Assembly (NCBI GenBank): GCA_030690025.1
Contig: JAUYDJ010000039.1
Span: 1 to 5,104, forward strand
Direction: 5' to 3'
Source of the DNA: Chloroflexota bacterium
Lineage (GTDB): Bacteria > Chloroflexota > Dehalococcoidia > Dehalococcoidales > JAUYDJ01
DNA: 5,104 nt
In this document: positions 1 through 5,104 of the stretch, in pieces
Numbering within the stretch: position 1 is the first letter of the stretch
Layout: every line of letters begins with the position of its first letter
Made by a program: the position numbers and the translations under genes
The notes under the pieces: model-generated
Database searches by the model: none
Told to the model about the DNA's origin: nothing
The model's input: the letters and a program-made list of their open reading frames with translations, nothing else

Positions 1-171
1 CCGGTGGCGGATGCGGCTATCCTGGCGGCCGCCGCCGTGGCCCAACCCGCCTATTTCATAACCGGCGACAGCCACTTTACCGGGAATCCGGGCATCGCCG
101 CTGAGTCCGGGCTGCGCAGCGTAACGCCGGCACAGTTTCTAAAGCTCATGGAACAGGATGGTTCAGTTTAA
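1..171 (+). CDS. PIN-domain protein, C-terminal fragment (5' end outside window)
   Basis: An open frame runs from the first base to a TAA at 169-171 and gives 56 residues. The sequence shows an Asp followed by an Ala-rich helix (VADAAILAAAAVAQ, fragment residues 2-15), then a strand and turn reading YFITGD (18-23). A short tail follows, ending VTPAQFLKLME. An Asp before an ILAAA helix, followed about 19 residues later by a TGD turn, is the usual C-terminal half of PIN-domain ribonucleases. Those two Asp residues (4 and 23) normally join the metal-binding acidic cluster. The ending resembles PIN proteins annotated as toxin components of toxin-antitoxin pairs (COG1569-like), where the sequence closes with a 'TP..FL' strand-helix. 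The N-terminal acidic residues and any antitoxin partner lie outside the window, so the toxin role is only an inference. The PIN fold is likely; the subfamily is uncertain. Confidence 0.7.
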   Translation, partial: PVADAAILAAAAVAQPAYFITGDSHFTGNPGIAAESGLRSVTPAQFLKLMEQDGSV

Positions 172-174
172 TCA

Positions 175-315
175 CGGCAGCACCTTTTACTCAATCTTAG
201 TTGTCGGTGTCATTGCGAGCGAAGCGAAGCAATCTCGGATGGGTGGAGAATGAGATTGCTTCGTCGCTACGCTCCTCGCAATGACAACCATGAGTGAGCA
301 GAACCCGGCAGCACC
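175..315. repeat. Imperfect palindrome (MITE/REP-like) bracketed by a 10-bp direct repeat
   Basis: The left arm at 208-236 begins TGTCATTGCGAG and ends GAAGCAATCTC. The right arm at 252-286 is its reverse complement with six extra bases (GAGCGTAGCGAC where the left arm has CGAAGC). The loop between them is about 15 bases. The outer flanks also match loosely as an inverted repeat (ACTCA...GTTGTC on the left, the complementary ACTCATGGTTGTC on the right). The 10-mer CGGCAGCACC occurs at 175-184 and again at 306-315, one copy on each side. Palindromes of this CATTGCGAG...GCAATCTC type are, from memory, dispersed in many unrelated bacterial genomes. There is no ORF inside and no T-run after the stem, so an intrinsic terminator is not supported. 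It is probably a non-autonomous repeat that settled between the PIN gene and purL. Confidence 0.75.
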
Positions 316-360
316 GTCCCTCGCTTTTAGTCGGGATTTTTGTTAACATTAAATAGGAAC

Positions 361-3222
361 ATGCATCGCATTGAAGTTAGCCTCAAAAGCCACCTGCCTG
401 ACGCCCGCGGTCTGGGGCTGGTCAAGGATATTCAAGACCTCGGCATAACCACTGTATCTAACGCCCGCGTGGTCGATATTTACTGGCTGGACGCTGACTT
501 ACCATCTAATAAGCTGGAGTTGGTCTGTAACCTCCTCGCCGACCCGGTCACTCAGGAGTACCAGTATTCTAGTTCCTCAGCTGTTTCGCCGGCTAAAGAT
601 GAGGCCAATCTCCACACTGTTGAGGTCGCCTATAACCCCGGCGTTACCGACCCCGTTGAAGAGACGGTCATGAAAGCCATCCAGGACATGGGCATAGCCG
701 ATGTCCGCGCTGTCAAGACCGCCAGGCGCTACCTCATCGAAGGGCAGCTCAGCGAGGATGAACTGGATACCGTCTCGCGCCGGCTGCTGGTCAACCCCAT
801 CATCCAGCACGTAATGAAATCGGAGCAGTTCGTCTTTCCGCGGAACCCACAGTACAGCTTCCGCTTGAATCACGTCGATATTCTGAAGTCGGACGCAACC
901 GGGCTGGCTGCCATCGGGCAGCAGTTTGGTTTCAGTGATGACGAGCTTCAGTCGGTGGTGGGCTACTTCCGGAAACAGGGGCGCAATCCCACCGATGCCG
1001 AGCTGGAGACACTGGCCCAGACCTGGTCGGAGCACTGCGTCCACAAGACTTTTAAGGGCAAAATCAGGCTGGGCAACACCGTTATCGATAACTTGCTCAA
1101 GAGCACCATCATCAAGGCTACCGCCGAGCTCAACAAACCGTGGTGTCTCTCCGTCTTCATGGATAACGCCGGCGTCATCGACTTTGACGGGCGCTGGGCG
1201 CTCTGTTTCAAGGTGGAAACCCACAACCATCCCTCGGCGGTGGAGCCTTACGGCGGTGCCGCAACCGGCATCGGCGGGGTGGTCCGCGACCCGCTCGGCA
1301 CCGGCTTGGGCGCCAAGCCCATCGCCAACACGGATGTCTTTTGCTTTGCCCCGCCTGATTTCCCCTACGAAAAGCTACCGAAAGGTGTCCTGCACCCGCG
1401 CCGCATCTTCAAGGGCGTCCGCGCCGGGGTAGCCGACTACGGCAACCGCCTGGGCATTCCTACCCTTAACGGCGCCATACTCTTTGACGAACGCTATGTG
1501 GCTAACCCACTGGTCTACTGCGGCACGTTAGGTTTAATCCCCGTAGAGCTTTCTCAGCGGGGCCAGCAGAAACCCGGTGACCTTGTCGTGGTGGCTGGCG
1601 GCCGCACCGGGCGCGATGGCATTCACGGCGTAACCTTTGCCTCGGAGCAGCTTACCGGGGAGTCCACGGCTACCTCTTATACTTCGGTTCAGATTGGCAA
1701 CCCCATCGTGGAGAAGAAGCTCATTGATGTCCTGCTCCAGGCACGGGACCGCCGACTCTACCGGCGCATTACCGATTGCGGCGGCGGCGGGCTGTCCTCG
1801 GCAGTGGGCGAGATGGCCGAGGACACCGGCGTCCGTGTCGACCTGGATAAAGTGCCGCTCAAGTATGCCGGGCTGTCTTACTCGGAAATATGGGTCTCGG
1901 AGTCGCAGGAGCGCATGGTGCTGGCCGTCTCTCCCGACTGCATCGATGAGCTATTGAAGCTTTTTGCCAGCGAAAACGTCGAGGCCGCTGTCATCGGCGA
2001 GTTTACCGATGACCGAAGACTCAAACTCTTCTACCAGGGCAATCCGGTGTGCGACCTCGATATGAAGTTCCTGCATCACGGCATTCCCCAGGTGGACCGC
2101 GAGGCGGTCTGGACTGCACCAAAATACGCTGAGCCTGACTTTGCCCCGCCCACCGACCTTGGCGAGCCTTTACTTGAGATTCTCGGCGCGTGGAACGTGT
2201 GCAGCAAGGAGTGGGTTATCCGCCAGTATGACCACGAGGTGCAGGGCGGCAGTGTCCTGAAACCACTGGTGGGGAAGACAAATGACGGCCCGGGCGACGC
2301 TACCATTATTCGGCCTGTCCTCGATTCAACCAGAGGTGCTATCATTGCCAACGGTATCAATTGCCGCTATGGCGATATCGACCCCTACTGGATGGCGGCA
2401 TCGGCCATTGATGAAGCCCTGCGCCAGGTGGTGGCTGTAGGCGGTAGCCTGGACCGGGTGGCCCTGCTCGATAACTTCTGCTGGGGCAACACCAGCCGTC
2501 CGGAGATACTCGGGGCGCTGGTTAAGGCGGCGCAGGCCTGCTACGATATGGCGGTAGCCTACGGCACCCCCTTTATTTCCGGCAAGGACAGCCTGAATAA
2601 CGAGTTTGAAGCCGATGGCAAGATAATCTCCATTCCCCACACCCTGCTCATCTCGGCAATTGCGGTCATGGAGGACACCAGCCGCGCCGTCTCCATGGAC
2701 TTTAAGCAGGCCGGCGACCTGATTTACATCGTCGGGGCTACGTATGCCGAGCTGGGCGGCTCGGAATATCTGAGAACTCGTGATTTGGTGGGTAATAGCG
2801 TGCCCAGAGTCAATCCGAAGCAGGCTAGAGCGCTGATGGACGGCCTGAGTCGGGCTACGCAGAAAGGCCTGGTGCGCGCTTGCCACGACTGCAGCGAGGG
2901 CGGTATCGGGGTGGCGGCAGCGGAGATGGCCTTTGCCGGCGGGCTGGGGGCGACCATCCAGCTCAAGGCGGTGCCGCTCGGTGGGCCAATCGCCCGTGAC
3001 GACTTCATCCTCTTCTCGGAGTCGAACAGCCGCTTCCTGGTCGAGGTAGCGCCCGACAAACAGAAAGAATTTGAACAGATAATGAAAGGCACCAGCTTCG
3101 CGGCCATCGGGCAGGTTACCGCCACTGATAAGCTAGAAGTAGTCGGGCGCAAGGGCGGCAAGCTAGTGAACAGGTCACTCGATGAGCTGAAAGAGGCCTG
3201 GCAGCGGCCGCTGCGGTGGTGA
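361..3222 (+). CDS. purL: Phosphoribosylformylglycinamidine synthase, synthetase subunit PurL, with two N-terminal PurS-like domains
   Basis: The enzyme converts FGAR, ATP and glutamine-derived ammonia to FGAM, the fourth step of cytosolic purine synthesis, together with PurQ. The 953-residue product has tandem PurS-like repeats at about 2-70 and 84-153; the repeats end in the matching phrases LLADPVTQEY and LLVNPIIQHV. The PurL synthetase core starts near 170. Visible PurL motifs are TWSEHC (221-226, catalytic His 225), KVETHNHPSAVEPYGGAATG (284-303), TDCGGGGLSSAVGEMAEDTG (471-490), the second-half GKDSLNNE (741-748), CHDCSEGGIG (841-850) and FSESNSRFLVE (885-895). No conserved motif is broken. 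Small PurL proteins are about 720-740 residues, and the extra length is the N-terminal pair. An in-frame TTG at 340 would add seven residues. I prefer ATG 361, because homology to PurS begins at HRIEV and an AGGA lies at 355-358, though only two bases before the ATG. purQ follows after 108 bases. No convincing promoter is visible upstream. Confidence 0.96.
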   Translation: MHRIEVSLKSHLPDARGLGLVKDIQDLGITTVSNARVVDIYWLDADLPSNKLELVCNLLADPVTQEYQYSSSSAVSPAKDEANLHTVEVAYNPGVTDPVEETVMKAIQDMGIADVRAVKTARRYLIEGQLSEDELDTVSRRLLVNPIIQHVMKSEQFVFPRNPQYSFRLNHVDILKSDATGLAAIGQQFGFSDDELQSVVGYFRKQGRNPTDAELETLAQTWSEHCVHKTFKGKIRLGNTVIDNLLKSTIIKATAELNKPWCLSVFMDNAGVIDFDGRWALCFKVETHNHPSAVEPYGGAATGIGGVVRDPLGTGLGAKPIANTDVFCFAPPDFPYEKLPKGVLHPRRIFKGVRAGVADYGNRLGIPTLNGAILFDERYVANPLVYCGTLGLIPVELSQRGQQKPGDLVVVAGGRTGRDGIHGVTFASEQLTGESTATSYTSVQIGNPIVEKKLIDVLLQARDRRLYRRITDCGGGGLSSAVGEMAEDTGVRVDLDKVPLKYAGLSYSEIWVSESQERMVLAVSPDCIDELLKLFASENVEAAVIGEFTDDRRLKLFYQGNPVCDLDMKFLHHGIPQVDREAVWTAPKYAEPDFAPPTDLGEPLLEILGAWNVCSKEWVIRQYDHEVQGGSVLKPLVGKTNDGPGDATIIRPVLDSTRGAIIANGINCRYGDIDPYWMAASAIDEALRQVVAVGGSLDRVALLDNFCWGNTSRPEILGALVKAAQACYDMAVAYGTPFISGKDSLNNEFEADGKIISIPHTLLISAIAVMEDTSRAVSMDFKQAGDLIYIVGATYAELGGSEYLRTRDLVGNSVPRVNPKQARALMDGLSRATQKGLVRACHDCSEGGIGVAAAEMAFAGGLGATIQLKAVPLGGPIARDDFILFSESNSRFLVEVAPDKQKEFEQIMKGTSFAAIGQVTATDKLEVVGRKGGKLVNRSLDELKEAWQRPLRW

Positions 3223-3243
3223 AAACAAAGAGGATTGGGGAAT

Positions 3244-3266
3244 TGAAAGGGGCGTAGCCCCTTTCA
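3244..3266. repeat. Perfect 10-bp inverted repeat in the purL-purQ gap
   Basis: TGAAAGGGGC (3244-3253) is followed by a 3-base GTA loop and its exact reverse complement GCCCCTTTCA (3257-3266). Transcribed, it would fold into a stable hairpin 21 bases after the purL stop. The bases after the stem (GAATCTCTTT) have no uninterrupted T-run, so it is not a good intrinsic terminator. It could slow 3' exonucleases or partly attenuate purQ, but this is inference. It lies 10 bases before a second hairpin and may be part of the same dispersed repeat. Confidence 0.75.
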
Positions 3267-3276
3267 GAATCTCTTT

Positions 3277-3318
3277 CCCTCTCCCCTTATGAAGGGGAGA
3301 GGGATAAAGGGTGAGGGA
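3277..3318. repeat. Perfect 12-bp inverted repeat with GGGTGAGGG tail (dispersed-repeat type)
   Basis: CCCTCTCCCCTT (3277-3288), an ATG loop (3289-3291) and the exact reverse complement AAGGGGAGAGGG (3292-3303) form a hairpin. It is followed by ATAAA and GGGTGAGGGA, up to 3318. The plan, a C/T-rich palindrome plus a trailing GGGTGAGG, recurs at 4250-4283, so the two look like relatives. Such elements are common between genes in several bacterial groups. The ATG in its loop opens an in-frame extension of purQ, which would translate the repeat; I regard that extension as spurious. Confidence 0.75.
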
Positions 3319-3330
3319 TTGGAATCTCTA

Positions 3331-4098
3331 ATGAAAGTAAAAACTCTGATATTAAGGGCGCCGGGCACCAACTGCAATGTCGAGACGGCTTTTGCCCTCG
3401 AGCAGGCCGGCGCTGGAGTTACCACCATTCATGTGAACCAGCTTATTCGCGGTGAGGAACGCCTCGCCGATTACCGTATATTTGTTATCCCCGGCGGCTT
3501 TACCTACGGCGATGATATTGCCGCCGGTAAAGTGCTGGCCAATGAGCTTCGACTGAAGCTGGGCGCCGATATCCAGCAGTTTATTGCTGACGGCGGCCTG
3601 ATTCTGGGCATCTGCAACGGTTTCCAGGTGCTGGCCAAGGCCGGCATCCTGCCCTGGCTGCCCGATGGCGTCGCGCCCGTCATGACGTTGACAAACAATG
3701 ACTCCGGCAAGTTTGAGTGCCGCTGGGTCTATCTGGCGGCGAATGAGAAGAGTCCCTGCGTCTTTACCAGGGGTATCGAGCGTATGTATTTGCCGGTGGC
3801 CCACGGCGAGGGCAAGGTCGTCGCCGACCCCAAAGTCTTACCCGAACTGAACGCTGTCCTCTATTACACTGACGAGCACGGGGACAGGCTGGCTGGCTAT
3901 CCCCATAACCCCAACGGCTCGATGGGGAACATCGCCGGCATTTGCGATGCCACCGGGCGCGTCTTTGCCCTCATGCCGCACCCGGAACGCCACATCCGGG
4001 GCAGCCAGCACCCGCGTTGGCCCGGGGAAGGCGCGAAGGAATTTGGCGACGGCTTCCAGATTTTCCGCAATGCGGTCGATTGGGCAAAGAAGCTTTAG
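3331..4098 (+). CDS. purQ: Phosphoribosylformylglycinamidine synthase, glutamine amidotransferase subunit PurQ
   Basis: This is the glutaminase half of FGAM synthase: it hydrolyses glutamine and passes ammonia to PurL. The 255-residue product is a class I (triad) amidotransferase. It shows the N-terminal strand and APGTNCN loop (10-16), PGGFTYGDD (54-62, oxyanion region), the nucleophile elbow LGICNGFQVL (92-101, catalytic Cys95) and HGEGK (158-162). The motif MPHPERH (215-221) holds His217 and Glu219 of the triad. At about 227 residues the short bacterial PurQ is smaller. The extra sequence includes NNDSGKFECRWV (122-133) and a C-terminal stretch rich in Gly, Pro and Trp (223-240), as in longer archaeal/Chloroflexi-type PurQ. 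The start is ATG 3331, where homology begins. A GGA at 3321-3323 gives a weak ribosome site 7 bases upstream, and GAGGG at 3313-3317 is farther away. The upstream in-frame ATG 3289 lies in a hairpin loop and would add 14 repeat-encoded residues. Confidence 0.96.
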   Translation: MKVKTLILRAPGTNCNVETAFALEQAGAGVTTIHVNQLIRGEERLADYRIFVIPGGFTYGDDIAAGKVLANELRLKLGADIQQFIADGGLILGICNGFQVLAKAGILPWLPDGVAPVMTLTNNDSGKFECRWVYLAANEKSPCVFTRGIERMYLPVAHGEGKVVADPKVLPELNAVLYYTDEHGDRLAGYPHNPNGSMGNIAGICDATGRVFALMPHPERHIRGSQHPRWPGEGAKEFGDGFQIFRNAVDWAKKL

Positions 4099-4171
4099 TT
4101 ACCCGTTTGTGAACCCGACACGTCAACCTCCCTCAACATTTGTCAGGTATTTCGCACAGGTATACGAGAGC

Positions 4172-4200
4172 CCGGTGAGCTTTAAGCTTCCCGCGAAACG
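4172..4200. repeat. Direct repeat copy 1 (partner at 4375-4402)
   Basis: It starts CCGGTGAGCTTTAAG, continues CTTCCCG and ends CGAAACG. The partner at 4375-4402 starts CCGGTGAGCTTTGAG, continues TCTCCG and ends TGAAATG. The first 12 bases are identical; the remainder differs by a few transitions and one single-base indel. The copies are 203 bases apart in the same orientation and flank the palindromic element. This copy has no TATAAT box after it. Confidence 0.65.
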
Positions 4201-4203
4201 CTC

Positions 4204-4284
4204 AAATCCCTCTCAATCTCCCTTTTTCAAAGGGAGATGTTCTGGTTGTCCCCCTTTGGAAAAGGGAGACTAAGGGGGTGAGGT
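4204..4284. repeat. Two related palindromic repeat units in opposed orientation
   Basis: The left unit starts AAATCCCTCTCA and contains a perfect 10-bp stem, ATCTCCCTTT (4216-4225) and AAAGGGAGAT (4229-4238), with a TTC loop. The right unit contains CCCCCTTT (4250-4257), a GGA turn, AAAGGG (4261-4266), then CTAAGGGGGTGAGG (4270-4283). The reverse complement of the right unit reads CCTCACCCCCTTAG and then TCTCCCTTTTCCAAAGGGGG, which has the same plan as the left unit. The region is therefore a nested inverted repeat of about 80 bases, related in style to the hairpin at 3277-3318. It has no coding content and no T-run tail. It is probably a dispersed MITE/REP-like element; family and mobility cannot be judged from one window. 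Confidence 0.7.
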
Positions 4285-4374
4285 CATCGGCAAAGAATAT
4301 CTAGTGTGGTTTGGTAGTTCCCAGACGCCGTAAATTCGTACCTATTATCAACATGGCTTAATTGAACCGCCACG

Positions 4375-4402
4375 CCGGTGAGCTTTGAGTCTCCGTGAAA
4401 TG
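4375..4402. repeat. Direct repeat copy 2, overlapping a promoter
   Basis: This is the partner of 4172-4200, sharing CCGGTGAGCTTT exactly and most of the next 16 bases. Its TTGAGT (4385-4390) is the best candidate -35 element for the TATAAT at 4406-4411, so the repeat covers the upstream part of the promoter. It may be a regulator-binding site or simply a duplicated segment. Confidence 0.65.
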
Positions 4403-4411
4403 TAGTATAAT
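4385..4411 (+). promoter_or_regulatory. Putative sigma-70-type promoter for the 4436 gene
   Basis: A perfect TATAAT lies at 4406-4411, 24 bases before the start codon at 4436. TTGAGT at 4385-4390 matches the first four bases of TTGACA, but the spacer is only 15 bases, shorter than the preferred 16-18. The -10 box is convincing; the -35 assignment is tentative. Transcription would start near 4418, leaving a short leader with the GGAGGA ribosome site at 4424-4429. Confidence 0.55.
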
Positions 4412-4435
4412 TAAACTGGACTTGGAGGAAGCCAG

Positions 4436-5026
4436 ATGGGTGATATCAAGAGCGCCCGGGAAATCGCCCTGGCAAAGATAGAACAGTTGGGCAGCGCCAC
4501 CGAAGAGGAGCGCCTCCGCTGGAAGTATGTCCCCGAAGGCGAAAAGCTGGCCGCCCGCTATTTTAATCTGGATACCAACCTGGTGACCGAACTGGGCCAG
4601 TTTGATGAGAAGTTCCGGAAGTATGTCATGCAGGGCGTCGCCGAGGTGCTGGTGCGCAACATCGACCTGCCGCGCAGCGAGCCGGCCAAGAAGACCACTA
4701 AGAAAGCCATGGACGGCCTGAAAGTCATCAAGACCGATAAAGTCGGCTTGGAAAATGTCTACACCAAGATACGCCGCATCTTCAATCACTATGGCAAAGA
4801 AGGGGAGCAGCAGCGGCAGCAGGCCTACCAGCAGCTTAAGGCTGACGTTGAAGCCAAGCTGTTCCAGTCGCTGCAGCAGCAGTACGGCCTGACTCCCGGC
4901 ATGAAAATAGACGTGGAAAGGCAGCCCCAGTTCCAGGAGGAGTGGCGCCGGGTGCAGGCGCAACTGGAAGAACCTTATCTCCGGCTTTTGAATGAATACC
5001 GGCAGGAGCTATTGGGTCTGGCATGA
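4436..5026 (+). CDS. Uncharacterised 196-residue soluble helical protein
   Basis: I do not recognise this protein. It is very likely a real gene: GGAGGA (4424-4429) lies six bases before ATG 4436, a TATAAT box lies upstream, and codon use matches purL and purQ. The product has no signal peptide, no membrane segment and no cysteine, so it is probably cytoplasmic. The N-terminus (MGDIKSAREIALAKIEQLG, 1-19) is a predicted helix, followed by a charged segment and EGEKLAARYFNL (34-45). A basic patch, PAKKTTKKAMDGLKVIKTDK, lies at 83-102. The C-terminal half is Gln-, Glu- and Lys-rich (EQQRQQAYQQLKADVEAKL at 124-142, then SLQQQYG) and may form a long helix or coiled coil. A second such helix runs from about 163 to 194. 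No catalytic motif is evident. The gene 10 bases downstream probably shares its transcript. A structural or protein-binding role is possible but unsupported. Confidence 0.85.
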   Translation: MGDIKSAREIALAKIEQLGSATEEERLRWKYVPEGEKLAARYFNLDTNLVTELGQFDEKFRKYVMQGVAEVLVRNIDLPRSEPAKKTTKKAMDGLKVIKTDKVGLENVYTKIRRIFNHYGKEGEQQRQQAYQQLKADVEAKLFQSLQQQYGLTPGMKIDVERQPQFQEEWRRVQAQLEEPYLRLLNEYRQELLGLA

Positions 5027-5036
5027 GAGAATAGAC

Positions 5037-5104
5037 ATGGGTATTGATGACGAGAAAATCAAGCACGCCGTTGAGCACACCGAGATACTGAGACCACCCA
5101 AACA
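5037..5104 (+). CDS. Start of an unidentified gene, truncated by the window edge
   Basis: ATG 5037 opens a frame that continues to the last base and encodes 22 residues, beginning MGIDDEKIKHAVEHTEILR and continuing PPK. It lies 10 bases after the previous stop, with GAGAGA at 5025-5030 six bases before the ATG as a modest ribosome site. This suggests co-transcription, and perhaps translational coupling, with the 196-residue protein. The N-terminus is charged and helical with no signal peptide. Too little is present to name a family. The call rests on spacing, ribosome site and open frame. Confidence 0.6.
   Translation, partial: MGIDDEKIKHAVEHTEILRPPK

Larger units (their letters stand above)
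4099..4435. other. 337-base non-coding stretch rich in repeats
   Basis: No credible gene is seen on either strand between purQ and the next start. In order it holds a short unexplained segment with CAGGTAT twice (4144-4150 and 4157-4163). The first copy of a 28-29-bp direct repeat follows (4172-4200), then a paired palindromic element (about 4204-4284). Next is an AT-richer segment (4285-4370) where I see nothing definite, then the second direct-repeat copy (4375-4402), a TATAAT box and a strong ribosome site. No hairpin followed by a T-run is present after purQ, so the purQ terminator is not identified. Confidence 0.7.

Noticed and set aside
340..360. TTG start extending PurL by seven residues
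   Set aside because: ATG 361 coincides with the start of the PurS-like homology. The TTG has only a weak CGGGA upstream. It cannot be fully excluded, because the AGGA before the ATG is unusually close.
577..1230. 217-residue open frame on the - strand inside purL
   Set aside because: It lies wholly within the strongly supported purL frame, has no ribosome site and has no recognisable domain. Long antisense frames are common in GC-rich genes.
2326..2886. 186-residue open frame on the - strand inside purL
   Set aside because: It is antisense to conserved PurL motifs (GKDSLNNE region) and shows low-complexity, shadow-like composition.
3244..3303. Hairpins as an intrinsic terminator of purL
   Set aside because: Neither stem is followed by a T-run, and purQ, needed in the same complex, lies directly downstream.
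3289..3330. Upstream ATG extending purQ by 14 residues
   Set aside because: The codons come from a hairpin repeat and PurQ homology starts only at 3331, so the extension is probably accidental.
4144..4163. CAGGTAT twice at a 13-base period after the purQ stop
   Set aside because: Seven-base matches at this distance are easily chance, and no promoter or symmetry supports an operator.
3947..4273. 108-residue + strand frame overlapping the end of purQ
   Set aside because: It starts inside purQ in another frame and runs through non-coding repeats; it has no ribosome site.
3277..4284. Repeated palindromes as a CRISPR array
   Set aside because: Only a few diverged units, in different orientations, with a gene between them and no regular spacers.
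4358..4963. 201-residue open frame on the - strand opposite the 4436 gene
   Set aside because: The + strand gene has a TATAAT box and a GGAGGA site at the right spacing. The antisense product is the usual Leu/Phe-rich mirror of a Gln/Glu/Lys-rich protein.

Overview
This is a compact, GC-rich (roughly 55-60 % by eye) bacterial window with every supported gene on the + strand. The core is purL-purQ, two subunits of formylglycinamidine ribonucleotide (FGAM) synthase, the fourth step of de novo purine synthesis. A 953-residue PurL with two extra N-terminal PurS-like repeats, a 255-residue PurQ and gene gaps loaded with short G/C-rich palindromes fit an uncultured Chloroflexi/Dehalococcoidia-type genome. 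That taxonomic guess comes from remembered family features, not from a search.

Layout: 1-171 is the C-terminal tail of a PIN-domain protein. 172-360 is a gap holding a large imperfect palindrome (208-286), bracketed by a 10-bp direct repeat. 361-3222 is purL. 3223-3330 is a gap holding two perfect hairpins. 3331-4098 is purQ. 4099-4435 is a 337-base non-coding stretch with a paired palindromic repeat, a pair of 28-29-bp direct repeats and a promoter. 4436-5026 encodes an unrecognised 196-residue soluble, helix- and Gln-rich protein. A further gene starts at 5037 and runs off the right edge.

How the genes work together: PurQ is the class I glutaminase that releases ammonia, and PurL uses it with ATP to convert FGAR to FGAM. 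Small-type PurL enzymes normally need a separate PurS protein, present as dimers, to bridge PurL and PurQ. Here no purS lies between or beside the two genes. Two PurS-like units are instead fused in tandem to the front of PurL, which suggests a built-in pseudo-dimer. The two genes downstream probably form their own transcription unit behind a TATAAT promoter at about 4406.

Nothing here is clearly a new multi-gene system. The points most worth a second look are the PurS-PurS-PurL architecture, the palindromic repeat family (units near 3277 and 4204-4284), the bracketed palindrome upstream of purL, and the direct repeat whose second copy carries part of a promoter.
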